The notes beneath the pieces were generated by a model. It was not told where the DNA came from. It saw only the letters and a program-made list of their open reading frames with translations, and made no database searches. Positions 8,074 through 16,469 of a stretch of DNA of 64,000 bases are shown here, in pieces. Source of the stretch: Pseudomonadota bacterium. Lineage in GTDB: Bacteria > Pseudomonadota > Alphaproteobacteria > Rhodobacterales > Rhodobacteraceae. Within the stretch, counting starts at the first letter, position 1. Each line of letters begins with the position of its first letter. A program made the translations under genes and the position numbers. Location of the stretch: assembly GCA_020161655.1 (NCBI GenBank), contig JAIUPC010000008.1, positions 62,001-126,000 of the forward strand, read 5' to 3'.

Positions 8074-10452
8074 TCAGCTTTGCGGGCGGGTCTTCTTCGG
8101 GTCGTAATGCGACAGGGGCACGATGACGGCAGGCAGGCGCTTTTGCTGGCCGTCGAGCTTGCCAACCTCAAGCGCGGTGCCGACCTCGGCATGCGCAAGA
8201 TCGACGCGGGCAAGGGCGATGTTCTTGCCCAAGAGGGGCGAGCGCATGGAGGACGTGACCTCGCCCACCTGCGCCCGGCCGACATGCAGGCAATCGCCGT
8301 GGCCGACATCGACATTGGCGTCGATGTCCAGCCCGACGAACTTGCGGCTGGGATGCTCCTTGCGGCGGATCAGTGCCTCGCGCCCGATGAAATCGTCGGT
8401 CTTGGACTTCAGCGGCACGGTAAAGCCGATGCCCGCCTCGAAGGGGTCGGTCTGGTCGCTGAAATCATAGCCGGCAAAGATCAGCCCCGCCTCGATCCGC
8501 ACCATGTCCAAGGCGGCCAGGCCCATCGGTTTCAGCCCCAGATCGCCGCCATTGGCCCAGACCGCGTCATAGACCGCCGAGCCGTCCTTGGGATGGCAGA
8601 ATATCTCGAACCCCAACTCGCCCGTGTAGCCGGTGCGCGACACCACCACCGGTGCTCCGTTCGGTCCGCCGAGGCGGCCGACGGTCAGGCGGAACCAGCC
8701 CAATTCCTCGATCGTGGGCTGGTGCGGCGCAGTCCAGATCATCCGCTTCATGATCTCGCGGCTGTTCGGGCCCTGAACGGCGAGGTTGTGGAGCTGGTCG
8801 GTGGAGGACCGCACCATCACGTTCAGGCCGAGCTTCTCGGCCTGCTCCCTCAGCCAGATGCCGGAATAGTCGTCGCCTCCGATCCAGCGGAACTGATCCT
8901 TGCCAAGGCGGAACACGGTGCCGTCGTCGATCATGCCGCCGTGTTCATGGCACATCGCGGTATAGACGATCTGGCCCTGGCTCAGCTTCTTCATGTCGCG
9001 GGTGACGCACCATTGCATCAAGGCCTCGGCATCGGGGCCGGTCACTTCGAACTTGCGCAGCGGCGACAGGTCAAGGACCACGGCGGCCTGACGACAGGCC
9101 CAGTACTCTTCGATCGGGCCGTTCGACGAATAGGCCTGCGGCAGCCAGTAGCCCTTGTATTCGACGACATTCCGCGTCCGTTCCGAGATGCGGGAATGGA
9201 AGGCGGTTTCCTTGGTCATCTTGGGCTCCGATTGCGGCGTGGCACGGTGGGCGATGGCGCGGGAGAACTTCTCGGCGCCCGAATAGGTGCGGACATGGAT
9301 ATCCGACAGATACCAGCCGTTGGCGGGCGAGGTATCGTCCGGGCAGGCGGAGTTGACGCAGACGATGTCGGTCAGCGCCCGGAACAAGACATAGTCACCG
9401 GGGCGGCTCCAGGGTTCGTCACTGACAAGAACGCCATGCGCGTCGATATTGGTGTTGAAGAAGAGGTTGACCGCCATCCAGCCGGGGCGCGAATCCACCC
9501 CGTAGCCTGCCAGCGCCTTGTTGAAATTGTCCGAACAGTTCACGTGGCCGGGATAGCCGATGTCGTCATAGTATTTCGAGGCGCAGGCCATGGCAAAGGC
9601 GTCATGGCGACCCACGGTATCCTGCACCACCTCGACAAGCGGCACCCAATCCTGATCGAAGTATTTCGAATGGAGGCCGGGCATGGAATAGGCATGGCCC
9701 ATCAGGGTCCGGCTGGTGGTCACGTCGAGCGCGTGCTGGAGGCCCTTGTCGAGCTTCCTTGCGTCGAAGCACTGGAAGTCGGTGCATTGCCGGCCATCGA
9801 CATCGAGGATCTGGATATAGTCGCCGGCCTTGACGAAATAGCTTTCCGCCGTTGCCGATTTCACCCTGAGGTCAAGGATCGGATCGGCGAGGGGATCGGG
9901 CAGGTCGTGCTGGCCGACCATCAGGGGGCTGGCGCGCTGGATCAGCAGCGTCAAGGGCGTCGCGGTGTCCTGCGCGTCGGGCGCCATCGGCAGGCCCGGA
10001 GCGGCCACCACCAGCCAGCCATCGTCGAGCGCGGCCAGTTCGGCACGGGTGCCGGGGGTGGTGTCGGTGCCGAAGAGGCGGATCGCGCCGGCCTTGGCGA
10101 GGTCGATGCCGCGATCAGTCAACCCGCGGCGCAGTCGGGCAAGTCCGGCCCCCGCCAGATCGCCAAGCGCCAGCATCGCCTTCAGGCCATCGGCGGCAGA
10201 ATTGGCAGGTTGTCCGAGGATTGCCGCATCGATGCGCCCGTCCTTCGCCGCCGCCAAGATCTCGGCCGGCTGGCCGCCCTCGTCGTTCACAAGTGTCAGC
10301 CGGTCGCCGGTCATCAGTTGCAGCAAAGCCGCCCCGCCGCCGGGAATGCTGTAGCGTTCACGCCCGTGGTGGCGGGAAACGCTATCCGGTGTCAGAACGC
10401 GGCTGGGGCGTGGCGGCCCCGGAACCACACTGGGATAGGCTAGGTCTAGCAT
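8074..10452 (-). CDS. tdm: Trimethylamine N-oxide demethylase (Tdm)
   Basis: This 792-residue protein fuses an N-terminal DUF1989-type metal domain (about residues 30-400) to a C-terminal GcvT-like tetrahydrofolate domain (about 415-790), the architecture of TMAO demethylase, which splits TMAO into dimethylamine and formaldehyde. The DUF1989 part holds Cys290, His303 (GHVNC) and Cys370 (SACPDDTSP). As I recall, this C-x12-H-x66-C spacing is the one reported for the zinc ligands of the Methylocella silvestris enzyme. The GcvT part shows SRTGYTGELGFEIF and GLIFAGYDF. The start ATG at 10452 faces the divergent EamA gene at 10566. A truncated hemoglobin gene follows immediately. In the pathway Tdm acts between Tmm and DmmDABC. 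A plain GcvT aminomethyltransferase is unlikely because of the DUF1989 half. Confidence 0.88.
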   Translation of the reverse strand: MLDLAYPSVVPGPPRPSRVLTPDSVSRHHGRERYSIPGGGAALLQLMTGDRLTLVNDEGGQPAEILAAAKDGRIDAAILGQPANSAADGLKAMLALGDLAGAGLARLRRGLTDRGIDLAKAGAIRLFGTDTTPGTRAELAALDDGWLVVAAPGLPMAPDAQDTATPLTLLIQRASPLMVGQHDLPDPLADPILDLRVKSATAESYFVKAGDYIQILDVDGRQCTDFQCFDARKLDKGLQHALDVTTSRTLMGHAYSMPGLHSKYFDQDWVPLVEVVQDTVGRHDAFAMACASKYYDDIGYPGHVNCSDNFNKALAGYGVDSRPGWMAVNLFFNTNIDAHGVLVSDEPWSRPGDYVLFRALTDIVCVNSACPDDTSPANGWYLSDIHVRTYSGAEKFSRAIAHRATPQSEPKMTKETAFHSRISERTRNVVEYKGYWLPQAYSSNGPIEEYWACRQAAVVLDLSPLRKFEVTGPDAEALMQWCVTRDMKKLSQGQIVYTAMCHEHGGMIDDGTVFRLGKDQFRWIGGDDYSGIWLREQAEKLGLNVMVRSSTDQLHNLAVQGPNSREIMKRMIWTAPHQPTIEELGWFRLTVGRLGGPNGAPVVVSRTGYTGELGFEIFCHPKDGSAVYDAVWANGGDLGLKPMGLAALDMVRIEAGLIFAGYDFSDQTDPFEAGIGFTVPLKSKTDDFIGREALIRRKEHPSRKFVGLDIDANVDVGHGDCLHVGRAQVGEVTSSMRSPLLGKNIALARVDLAHAEVGTALEVGKLDGQQKRLPAVIVPLSHYDPKKTRPQS

Positions 10453-10503
10453 CGCACCCCCGGCTGGCCCTTGCGGGTTATTTTAGTGTTGGTAAAACTT
10501 GTT

Positions 10504-10516
10504 CATTCAAGAGAAT
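10504..10516 (-). promoter_or_regulatory. Candidate -35-like box upstream of tdm
   Basis: The minus strand reads ATTCTCTTGAATG about 55 bases before the tdm start, inside the 113-base divergent gap to the EamA gene. It resembles TTTCTCTTGACAG at 25513-25525 and the TTTCTTGACA boxes before other genes in the window. TAAAAT lies 19 bases downstream and could be a -10 element. The assignment is by eye only. Confidence 0.35.
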
Positions 10517-10565
10517 AGCACGCCGACAGGGTGACACAAGTGGCGACCGGGCAGAAAGGGCGAAA

Positions 10566-11423
10566 ATGCTGTCTTTGACTCTGGGCCTTGCCGCCGCCTG
10601 CCTCTGGGCCGTGCATGACCTTCTGGCGCGCAAGCTCTCGCAAGGCGCTTCGGTCATTGCCATCATCCTGGTGGTGCTGGCGACCGGGAGCGTGGTTCTC
10701 GCCCTTCCCGCGATTGCGGCGGGTCACTGGGCCGCGATGACGGGGATGGCCTGGGTCTATGCGGTGGCCACAGGTCTGGCCTTCGCGCTGGCGATCGGCG
10801 GGCTTTACCGGGCCTTCAGCCTTGCGCCGGTGCGGCTGGTGGCGCCGGTGGTCGGGGCCTATCCGATGCTGTCGTTCGCCATCGCCATGGCGCAGGGGCG
10901 GTCCGTCTCGGCGGCGGAATGGCTGGCAGTCCTTGTCATCGTCGGCGGCATCGGCATCGTCGCTGCAACTGCGCATGGCAGCGCGGAGGATGGCCCGCCG
11001 CCGCCAACGCTACGGGCCATGGGCTGGGCTGGGCTGGGCGCAGTCGGGTTTGCCACGACCTTCGCCTTCGGTCAGGCTGCCACCCGGCATGGCGATGAAC
11101 TGCCGGTCATGCTGGTGGCGCGGCTGGTGGCAGTTGCGGTCTATGTCGCGCTCGCGTTTGCGTTCCGCGCCCCGGTCCGCGCGACACGGCCCCTTCTGCC
11201 GGTGCTGGCGCTGATGGGGGCCTTCGACGCGGTCGCATTGGGGCTGGTCACCGCTTCAGGTGCGCTGCCGCACCCGGAATATGCCGCGGTCACCTCGGCC
11301 CTTTTCGGCGTTCTGACGATCCTTCTGGCATGGCGGGTGCTCGGCGAAAAGGTAGTCCCGGTGCAATGGGCCGGGATCGCGGCGGTCTTTGCCGGGATCG
11401 GGATGCTGTCGCTTCTCGGCTAG
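10566..11423 (+). CDS. EamA/DMT-superfamily membrane transporter
   Basis: This 285-residue protein is almost entirely hydrophobic, with about ten predicted transmembrane segments in two EamA repeats (first repeat opening LSLTLGLAAACLWAVHDLLARKL, second opening MGWAGLGAVGFATTFAFG). That matches the drug/metabolite transporter fold. The ATG at 10566 follows AAAGGG by a few bases; an upstream in-frame extension has no transporter character and overlaps the tdm promoter. The gene diverges from tdm and converges on the GlxA-like regulator with one base between them. The substrate is unknown. Export of an amine or amino acid is possible from context, but EamA proteins are too diverse to assign. Confidence 0.78.
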   Translation: MLSLTLGLAAACLWAVHDLLARKLSQGASVIAIILVVLATGSVVLALPAIAAGHWAAMTGMAWVYAVATGLAFALAIGGLYRAFSLAPVRLVAPVVGAYPMLSFAIAMAQGRSVSAAEWLAVLVIVGGIGIVAATAHGSAEDGPPPPTLRAMGWAGLGAVGFATTFAFGQAATRHGDELPVMLVARLVAVAVYVALAFAFRAPVRATRPLLPVLALMGAFDAVALGLVTASGALPHPEYAAVTSALFGVLTILLAWRVLGEKVVPVQWAGIAAVFAGIGMLSLLG

Positions 11424-11424
11424 T

Positions 11425-12438
11425 CTATTCCGCCGCCTCGACCCTCGGGGCGCTCGCCCGCGACAGGCGCGCGGCCAGCGTCAGGCGGCGTTCATCCTTG
11501 GGTGAGACGCCGAAAAGCTCGGTATAGTGGCGGATCATCGGGCTTGAGGTGACATAGCCGATGGAGGCCGCGATCTCGCGCAGGGAATCGTTGGTGTAAA
11601 GCACGCGCTGGCGGGCCTTCGACAGCCGCAGGTGGTGATAGTAGCGCAAGGGGCTTTGCCCCGTCTCGCGCTTGAAGAGCCGTTCGAAATGGCGCCCTGA
11701 AATGCCCACGGCGGCGGCCACGTCGGGAATGCGGAGCGGGTCTTCGACATGGGTTTCGAATAGCCGGATCGCCTCGCGGATCGTCGGCGGCAGCCGGTCG
11801 GCGGTGGCGCCGGCGCGGGCGACGGGCACCTTCTGCGATGCGTCCTCGTCACGCACGAAGGGATGCTGGAACCAGCAGGCGACCTCGGTCATGCAGTCTC
11901 GGCCAAGGCGTTCCTCGATCAGCCGCAGCATCAGGTCGAAGACCGCCCCCGCCCCTGAAACGGTATTCCGCCGCCGGTCGCGCAGGATCACCGATTCCGA
12001 GGCGATCACCTCGGGAAACTCGGCCTTGAACGCGGCCTCATAACACCAGTGGACCGAACAGGGCCGGCCCTCCATCAGCCCGGCACGGGCGAGGGGGAAG
12101 ATGCCGCCGGAAAAGGCGCCAAGCGTGATCCCGGTCCGCTCAAGCCAGCGCAACCGCGCCGGGCTGCGGCGGGGATCGGCAAACTCGGCGGTGGGCGGCG
12201 ACAGGAGGTAGAGGTGATCGAGGCCTTCGGTTTCCTGCAGAGTCTCGTCGGGGTCAAAGCCGATCTCGGCCGAAGACCGCACCGGCGCCGGGGTTTCGGC
12301 GACCAGCCGCCAAACAAACTCCCGCCGTCCGGCGATCTCATTCGCCGCGCGCAGAGGTTCGATGGCCGAGGTGAGACAGGCCATCGGAAAGCCCGGGAAC
12401 ATCAGGAACCCGAGCCGGAGGGGCGCCAGGCTGCCCAT
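11425..12438 (-). CDS. GlxA-like AraC-family regulator with DJ-1/PfpI domain
   Basis: The 337-residue protein has an N-terminal class I glutamine-amidotransferase-like (DJ-1/PfpI) domain (LRLGFLMFPGFPMACLTSAIEPLRAANE) and a C-terminal AraC double HTH (IPDVAAAVGISGRHFERLFKRETG, then LREIAASIGYVTSSPMIRHY). This is the layout of GbdR, CdhR and SouR, which control betaine, carnitine and sarcosine catabolism. The start ATG at 12438 overlaps the stop of the dmm haem-subunit gene as TGATG, so it is translationally coupled to the dmm operon and is the best candidate for its activator. An N-terminal extension in frame runs antisense-free through the upstream gene and is not credible. Confidence 0.85.
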   Translation of the reverse strand: MGSLAPLRLGFLMFPGFPMACLTSAIEPLRAANEIAGRREFVWRLVAETPAPVRSSAEIGFDPDETLQETEGLDHLYLLSPPTAEFADPRRSPARLRWLERTGITLGAFSGGIFPLARAGLMEGRPCSVHWCYEAAFKAEFPEVIASESVILRDRRRNTVSGAGAVFDLMLRLIEERLGRDCMTEVACWFQHPFVRDEDASQKVPVARAGATADRLPPTIREAIRLFETHVEDPLRIPDVAAAVGISGRHFERLFKRETGQSPLRYYHHLRLSKARQRVLYTNDSLREIAASIGYVTSSPMIRHYTELFGVSPKDERRLTLAARLSRASAPRVEAAE

Positions 12439-13508
12439 CAGTCTTCCGGCCACCAGCCGGGAGAGGTCGGGGCGCCGTCGTCGTATTTCGACAGCCAAGC
12501 CTCCATTGCCGGACGATTGCGGATGAAGCCCTTGTAGGTCGCAAGATCGGGATGGATGTCGCGCACCACGCGGTGCAGCCGGCGGCCCCATTTCGGCACC
12601 GTCACCAGCTCCTCGAAACTTGCAAGGTAGCAGCGGATGTCGAAGGCGATGGCGTTGGAGCGTGGCAGCCGGTAGAGCGTTTGCAGCTCTACCCGCAGGT
12701 GCTGTTTCTGGCCAAGGTTCTCCGGCGTCAGCGTCGTCTTGGTCGGCCCCCATTTCGGATAGGTCTCGGGCGCGGTATCCAGCAGCGGGTTCACCGTCAT
12801 GGTCCAGTTGAACCGCCTCACGGGCGCGCCATGCTGAAGCTTCAGAAGGAACTTCAGCGCCCGGTCGAAAACGCCCATGTCATGCGCCAGCGGCACCGGC
12901 GCGTGCCATTCGTGGAAGTTCATGCCGACATCGAAATCAACCGACCAGTCGGCCTGGCTGGTGGCGATGCCCGCATCCATCCAGAGCGTGCCGTCGCGTT
13001 CGTCCTGCAGGGTGAAATCGCCCTGGGTCTGGCGGGTGATGTATTCGAAGGGGCCGTAGGGCAGCGTCGATTCATCCATGAACGTAAACGAATGGTCGAT
13101 GCCGAGCGGGCGGTTGATCCAGCGCCAGCGGTTGCCGTTCTTCTCAAGGCTGAACCACTCCGGATATTCCTGCGCCTTGGTCTCCATGATGAGCTCAAGA
13201 AGATCCCAGCCCGCCAGCGTCATGTGCGGCAGGGACTGACAGCGCAGGGGATCGTCGGCCAGGACCTTGGCGCGGTCGATCATCTCGGCGACGTAATGTT
13301 CGTCGACGTCGAAGATATGCTCGAAGACCGTGCCTTTGCGGCCCGGAACATGCGGCTCCATGTTCACCGAATACATGTATTCGTCGCGGTCGAAGGGGAA
13401 GGGAAAGCGGCGGATGTTCTGGGGCGAATTCCGGTAGGTGAAATCGTCGCGGAATGTCTCATCCCGGAAGAAGTCGTTGAAGGCGCCCGGTTTGAAGTCG
13501 AGGCTCAT
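12438..13508 (-). CDS. dmmC: Dimethylamine monooxygenase haem (HODM/DUF3445) subunit
   Basis: This is a 356-residue member of the DUF3445 family, the haem-dependent oxidative N-demethylase with a PAS-like fold that converts dimethylamine to methylamine and formaldehyde. The length and the conserved runs FPFPFDRDEYMYSVNMEPH, GWDLLELIMETKAQEYPEW and RCYLASFEELVTVPKWGRR support this. It is the last structural gene of a four-gene set on the minus strand in the order GcvT protein, DmmA family, reductase, haem protein, which matches the published name dmmDABC; the letter C is assigned by that order. GGAGC precedes the start by about 7 bases. Electrons should come from the adjacent flavin/iron-sulfur reductase. 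Confidence 0.85.
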   Translation of the reverse strand: MSLDFKPGAFNDFFRDETFRDDFTYRNSPQNIRRFPFPFDRDEYMYSVNMEPHVPGRKGTVFEHIFDVDEHYVAEMIDRAKVLADDPLRCQSLPHMTLAGWDLLELIMETKAQEYPEWFSLEKNGNRWRWINRPLGIDHSFTFMDESTLPYGPFEYITRQTQGDFTLQDERDGTLWMDAGIATSQADWSVDFDVGMNFHEWHAPVPLAHDMGVFDRALKFLLKLQHGAPVRRFNWTMTVNPLLDTAPETYPKWGPTKTTLTPENLGQKQHLRVELQTLYRLPRSNAIAFDIRCYLASFEELVTVPKWGRRLHRVVRDIHPDLATYKGFIRNRPAMEAWLSKYDDGAPTSPGWWPED

Positions 13509-13518
13509 GGGTCCGCTC

Positions 13519-14481
13519 CTATCGGTCTATGACAAGGGTCTTGCCCTCGAAGCGGCTGACGCAGGGCATGATCTTCTTGCCTTCGGCCATGTCTTCGGGG
13601 GTCAGCCAGTGATCGCGGTGAAGGATGGTGCCGTCGCATTTGAGGACAGCAGTTTCGCATTGCCCGCAGGCCCCGCCCCGGCAGAGATAGGGCGCGTCCA
13701 CCCCGGCAGCCTCGATCGCTTCAAGGAACGACTGGGTCGGGCCGACCGTGATGGTCTTGCCCGAGGCGGCGAGTTCCACGGTGAAGGGTTTGCCCGTCCC
13801 CGGCGCCAGGAATTCCTCGGAATGGAGCGCCTGTTTCGGCCAGCCCATGCCTTCGGCGGTCGTCAGCACCCAGTTGATCATCCCCTTCGGGCCGCAGACG
13901 TAAAGATGCGTGCCGATGGGCTGCATCGACAGAAGGCGGGCAAGGTCGATCATCTGCTTCTGGTCGTCGAAGTAACAATGCACCCTGTCGGGATGGGTCG
14001 CCGTCAGCCGGTCCATATATGCGCCAAGGGGTTTCGACCGCGCCGAATAGTGCAGATCGAACCTGCCGCCAAAGTGGGAAAGCTGGGCGATCTGGGCAAG
14101 GAAGGGCGTGATGCCGATGCCGCCCGCGATCATCAGATGCTTCTTCGCGCGGCTGTCGAGCGCAAAGAGGTTGACCGGATAGGATACCACCATCTCCATC
14201 CCCGGCCGCACATGCCGGTGCATGAAGAGAGAGCCGCCGCGCCCCTGATCGTCGCGCCTGACGCTGATCTCATAGCCCGAGGTATCCTCGGGGTCGGACA
14301 TCAGGGAATAGGGGTTCATCCGCCGGGTGCCGTGATCGTCCATCTCGACCACGGTATGGGCGCCGCCGGAAAAGGCCGGAAGCAGGCGGCCATCGCGGCT
14401 GACGAAGCGGAAGCGGGTGATGAGGTCGTTGACGGGAACGACCTCGGCCACGCGGACATTGAGTTTGGCGACGCCGCTCAT
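13519..14481 (-). CDS. dmmB: Dimethylamine monooxygenase reductase (PDR-type flavin/2Fe-2S)
   Basis: The 320-residue protein is a phthalate-dioxygenase-reductase-type electron carrier. It has a flavin domain with RRMNPYSLMSD near residue 50, a nucleotide domain with MIAGGIGITPFLAQI near 115 and YVCGPKGMINW near 200, and a C-terminal plant-type ferredoxin domain with CRGGACGQC and a later Cys near residue 307 (MPCVSRFEG). It would pass NAD(P)H electrons to the haem subunit. The ATG at 14481 overlaps the upstream stop as ATGA. A longer in-frame upstream reading is excluded because it is antisense-like and overlaps dmmA fully. The gene ends 10 bases before the haem-subunit start. Letter B follows operon order. 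Confidence 0.85.
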   Translation of the reverse strand: MSGVAKLNVRVAEVVPVNDLITRFRFVSRDGRLLPAFSGGAHTVVEMDDHGTRRMNPYSLMSDPEDTSGYEISVRRDDQGRGGSLFMHRHVRPGMEMVVSYPVNLFALDSRAKKHLMIAGGIGITPFLAQIAQLSHFGGRFDLHYSARSKPLGAYMDRLTATHPDRVHCYFDDQKQMIDLARLLSMQPIGTHLYVCGPKGMINWVLTTAEGMGWPKQALHSEEFLAPGTGKPFTVELAASGKTITVGPTQSFLEAIEAAGVDAPYLCRGGACGQCETAVLKCDGTILHRDHWLTPEDMAEGKKIMPCVSRFEGKTLVIDR

Positions 14482-15095
14482 TTGAACCTCACCACGCTTT
14501 CGGGGACCTGACCGGGGTCCTCGGCGTCGATGTTGACGCCCTGGAAGGCGGCGATGCGGCGCGAATAATGGTCGCGGACGAAAAGGCTGAGGCCGCAGTG
14601 GCTGCATTTGAAGGGATCGGTCGCGACATTCTCGGTGATGCCCTTGCAATGCACGCATTGGACCCGGCGGAGCGTCGATCCGCGATGTTCCTTCTGGATC
14701 GCGTTATAGGGAAAGCCGGTCGCCATGATCGCGCGTTCGGCCTGACCGATCAGCCCTTCGGTGCCGGCAAGGTAGAACTGCGTGCCCATATGGGTGTCCT
14801 GCAACACGCGGCCAAGGCGCGGTAGCAGGGCGGGGATGGTCGGGGCGCGGAAGTATTGCGCGGCGCCAAGGCCGGCGAGGCTGCCCGACAGATCGGTGCC
14901 GGTCGGGCCGGGGCAGTACATGATATGGGCCGAGGCCAGAAGCCCTGCGGCCTCCGGCGCCTTTGCCAGCATGTCGGTAATCGCCTCGGCGCCCTCACCG
15001 TCAGCGACGATCAGGTGAAGGTGGCCGGCGCGCGCCTCTAGCGGCGCATAGACGGGGCGCGAACGTATGGTCGGTGCAACGGGCGTCAGGGTCAT
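14478..15095 (-). CDS. dmmA: Dimethylamine monooxygenase subunit, DmmA family
   Basis: The 205-residue protein has an N-terminal alpha/beta part that looks like a shortened reductase nucleotide domain (FYLAGTEGLIGQAERAIMA) and a C-terminal zinc-ribbon-like tail with two CxxC pairs (CVHC near residue 150, CSHC near 165) followed by RDHYSRRIAAFQGV. That matches the DmmA family found in all dmm operons. Its mechanistic role is poorly known; the cysteines may bind zinc or take part in electron transfer. It overlaps dmmB by 4 bases and lies 75 bases after dmmD. Confidence 0.8.
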   Translation of the reverse strand: MTLTPVAPTIRSRPVYAPLEARAGHLHLIVADGEGAEAITDMLAKAPEAAGLLASAHIMYCPGPTGTDLSGSLAGLGAAQYFRAPTIPALLPRLGRVLQDTHMGTQFYLAGTEGLIGQAERAIMATGFPYNAIQKEHRGSTLRRVQCVHCKGITENVATDPFKCSHCGLSLFVRDHYSRRIAAFQGVNIDAEDPGQVPESVVRFK

Positions 15096-15170
15096 CTTGT
15101 CCTATCCGTAAAGGCGGTCAGCCGCGGAGGCCCGGTCCGCGCCGGCGGACCCCCGCGTCAAAAGCAGCGA

Positions 15171-16310
15171 TCAGCCCTTGGCGCTGCGGCGCTTCTTGTC
15201 GACATCGTAGAAGGGCAGCGAAGCGGACTTGGCCTTGATCGGGCCATGCGTGCCGCAACGCACCTCAAGCTCGGTGCCGTTGTTGGCATCGGCGACCGGC
15301 AGGCGCGCGATGGCGACGGTCCAGTCGTTCAGCGGCGAATACATCGCCTGCGTCACGAAGCCGACCTCTTTGCCGCCCTTGAAGACCGGCGCACCATTGC
15401 CCGGCACGTTCTTGCCGGCGAGCTTCAGGCCCGAGATCTTGAAGCGTTCCTTGCCCTTCAGCCGGTAATGCTCTTCCGCGCCGCGGAAGCCGACCTTGCC
15501 GGGGGAAACCGTGAAGTCGAGGCCAAGCTCCCAGAGCGTATCGCCGGGACCTTCATTCTCGAACGGATACATCTCGGAATTGTCGAAGGGGAAGAAGAGG
15601 AGGTAGCTTTCGGTCCTCAGCATGTCGAGCGTGGTAAAGCGGCAGGGGATGATCCCCATCGCCTTGCCTTCGTCGAGAATGCGGTCCCAGATTTCGCCTG
15701 CGTCCTGACCCCGGCAGAAGATCTCATAGCCGCGCTCGCCGGTATAGCCGGTGCGCGACAGGGTGATCGGCTTGCCGAACAGGCTGGTCGGCATATGCCC
15801 GAAATAGGGCAGCGCCCGCACGCCGGGGATGTGCTTTTCGAGATAGTCCACCGCCAGAGGCCCTTGCAGCGACAGGTCGTGCAGGTTGTCGTCAAAGCGG
15901 ATCGAGACATCGCGGCCCGTCGCCGCCATCGTCAGCTGCTCATGCCCCTGGCCGGAGCCATGGACGACGGTGAAGGAGTTCGGCCCCATCCGGTAGATCA
16001 CACAGTCATCGACGAACTTGCCGGCGTCGTTCAGCATGCAGGCATAGACCGCCTTGCCCGGCATCAGCTTTTCCATGTTCCGCGTCGTGGCGCGTTCGAT
16101 CACATGGCTGGCGGCGTGCCCGGTGATATGCACCTTCTTCAGGCCCGACACGTCCATGAGGCCCGCCTTGGTACGGATCGCCATGTATTCGGCATCTGGA
16201 TCGCCCTTGGAATAGGACCAGGCGGTGCCCATCCCGCTCCAGTCCTCAAGGTCCGACCCGAGCGCGCGGTGCCGGTCGCCGAGCGTCGAGAAGCGCCAGG
16301 AATTGGTCAT
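15171..16310 (-). CDS. dmmD: GcvT-like tetrahydrofolate protein of the dimethylamine monooxygenase operon
   Basis: This 379-residue protein belongs to the aminomethyltransferase (GcvT/DmdA) family. It contains MDVSGLKKVHITGHAA, SRTGYTGERGYEIFCRG and LDMLRTESYLLFF, with a C-terminal barrel (KISGLKLAGKNVPGNGAPVF). As the first gene of the dmm operon it corresponds to dmmD, whose likely job is to capture formaldehyde from demethylation on tetrahydrofolate. The ATG at 16310, preceded by AGGGAG, is preferred to an in-frame start 63 bases upstream in the promoter region. The operon promoter should lie in 16311-16420. DmdA-type DMSP demethylase is the main alternative, but the operon context argues against it. 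Confidence 0.83.
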   Translation of the reverse strand: MTNSWRFSTLGDRHRALGSDLEDWSGMGTAWSYSKGDPDAEYMAIRTKAGLMDVSGLKKVHITGHAASHVIERATTRNMEKLMPGKAVYACMLNDAGKFVDDCVIYRMGPNSFTVVHGSGQGHEQLTMAATGRDVSIRFDDNLHDLSLQGPLAVDYLEKHIPGVRALPYFGHMPTSLFGKPITLSRTGYTGERGYEIFCRGQDAGEIWDRILDEGKAMGIIPCRFTTLDMLRTESYLLFFPFDNSEMYPFENEGPGDTLWELGLDFTVSPGKVGFRGAEEHYRLKGKERFKISGLKLAGKNVPGNGAPVFKGGKEVGFVTQAMYSPLNDWTVAIARLPVADANNGTELEVRCGTHGPIKAKSASLPFYDVDKKRRSAKG

Positions 16311-16381
16311 AGATGTCTCCCTGAATTGTTTGTCGTTTGCGCCAAGTGTCGGGCGATTCCCGCCCAAAAGCAATAATCAAA

Positions 16382-16405
16382 TGCAACAAACTTTCTTCGC
16401 AGAAA
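16382..16405 (-). promoter_or_regulatory. Candidate control element of the dmm operon
   Basis: The minus strand shows TTTTCTGCGAAGAAA, which contains the palindrome-like TTCT-GCGA-AGAA, running into GTTTGTTGCA. The GTTT(C/G)TTG part recurs before the usp gene (20974-20983) and mgsA (25437-25446). It lies 75-95 bases before the dmmD start. Confidence 0.4.
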
Positions 16406-16422
16406 ACGACGGCGGAGAAACG

Positions 16423-16445
16423 AAAAGGGCCGCAAGCTGCGGCCC
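16423..16445 (-). terminator. Rho-independent terminator after the APC permease gene
   Basis: A perfect 8-base stem (GGGCCGCA/TGCGGCCC, 16427-16434 and 16438-16445) with a 3-base loop is followed on the minus strand by TTTTCGTTTCT. It separates the permease gene, which ends at 16470, from the dmm operon, which starts at 16310. Confidence 0.82.
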
Positions 16446-16469
16446 CCTTCCCTTTTGCCTAAGCCCTTG

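Noticed and set aside
8080..10443. A 787-codon open frame on the plus strand exactly opposite tdm
   Set aside because: It is the antisense frame of a high-GC gene; the sequence has no recognisable domain, and the minus strand carries clear Tdm motifs. Similar long shadows lie opposite 2493-4904, 4916-6463, 16470-18233, 22449-24476, 30235-33189 and 51426-53405.
8074..10452. Reading the tdm product as a urea-carboxylase-associated protein or a glycine cleavage T protein
   Set aside because: Either half alone would suggest this, but the fusion with the C-x12-H-x66-C set and the neighbouring amine genes fit TMAO demethylase.
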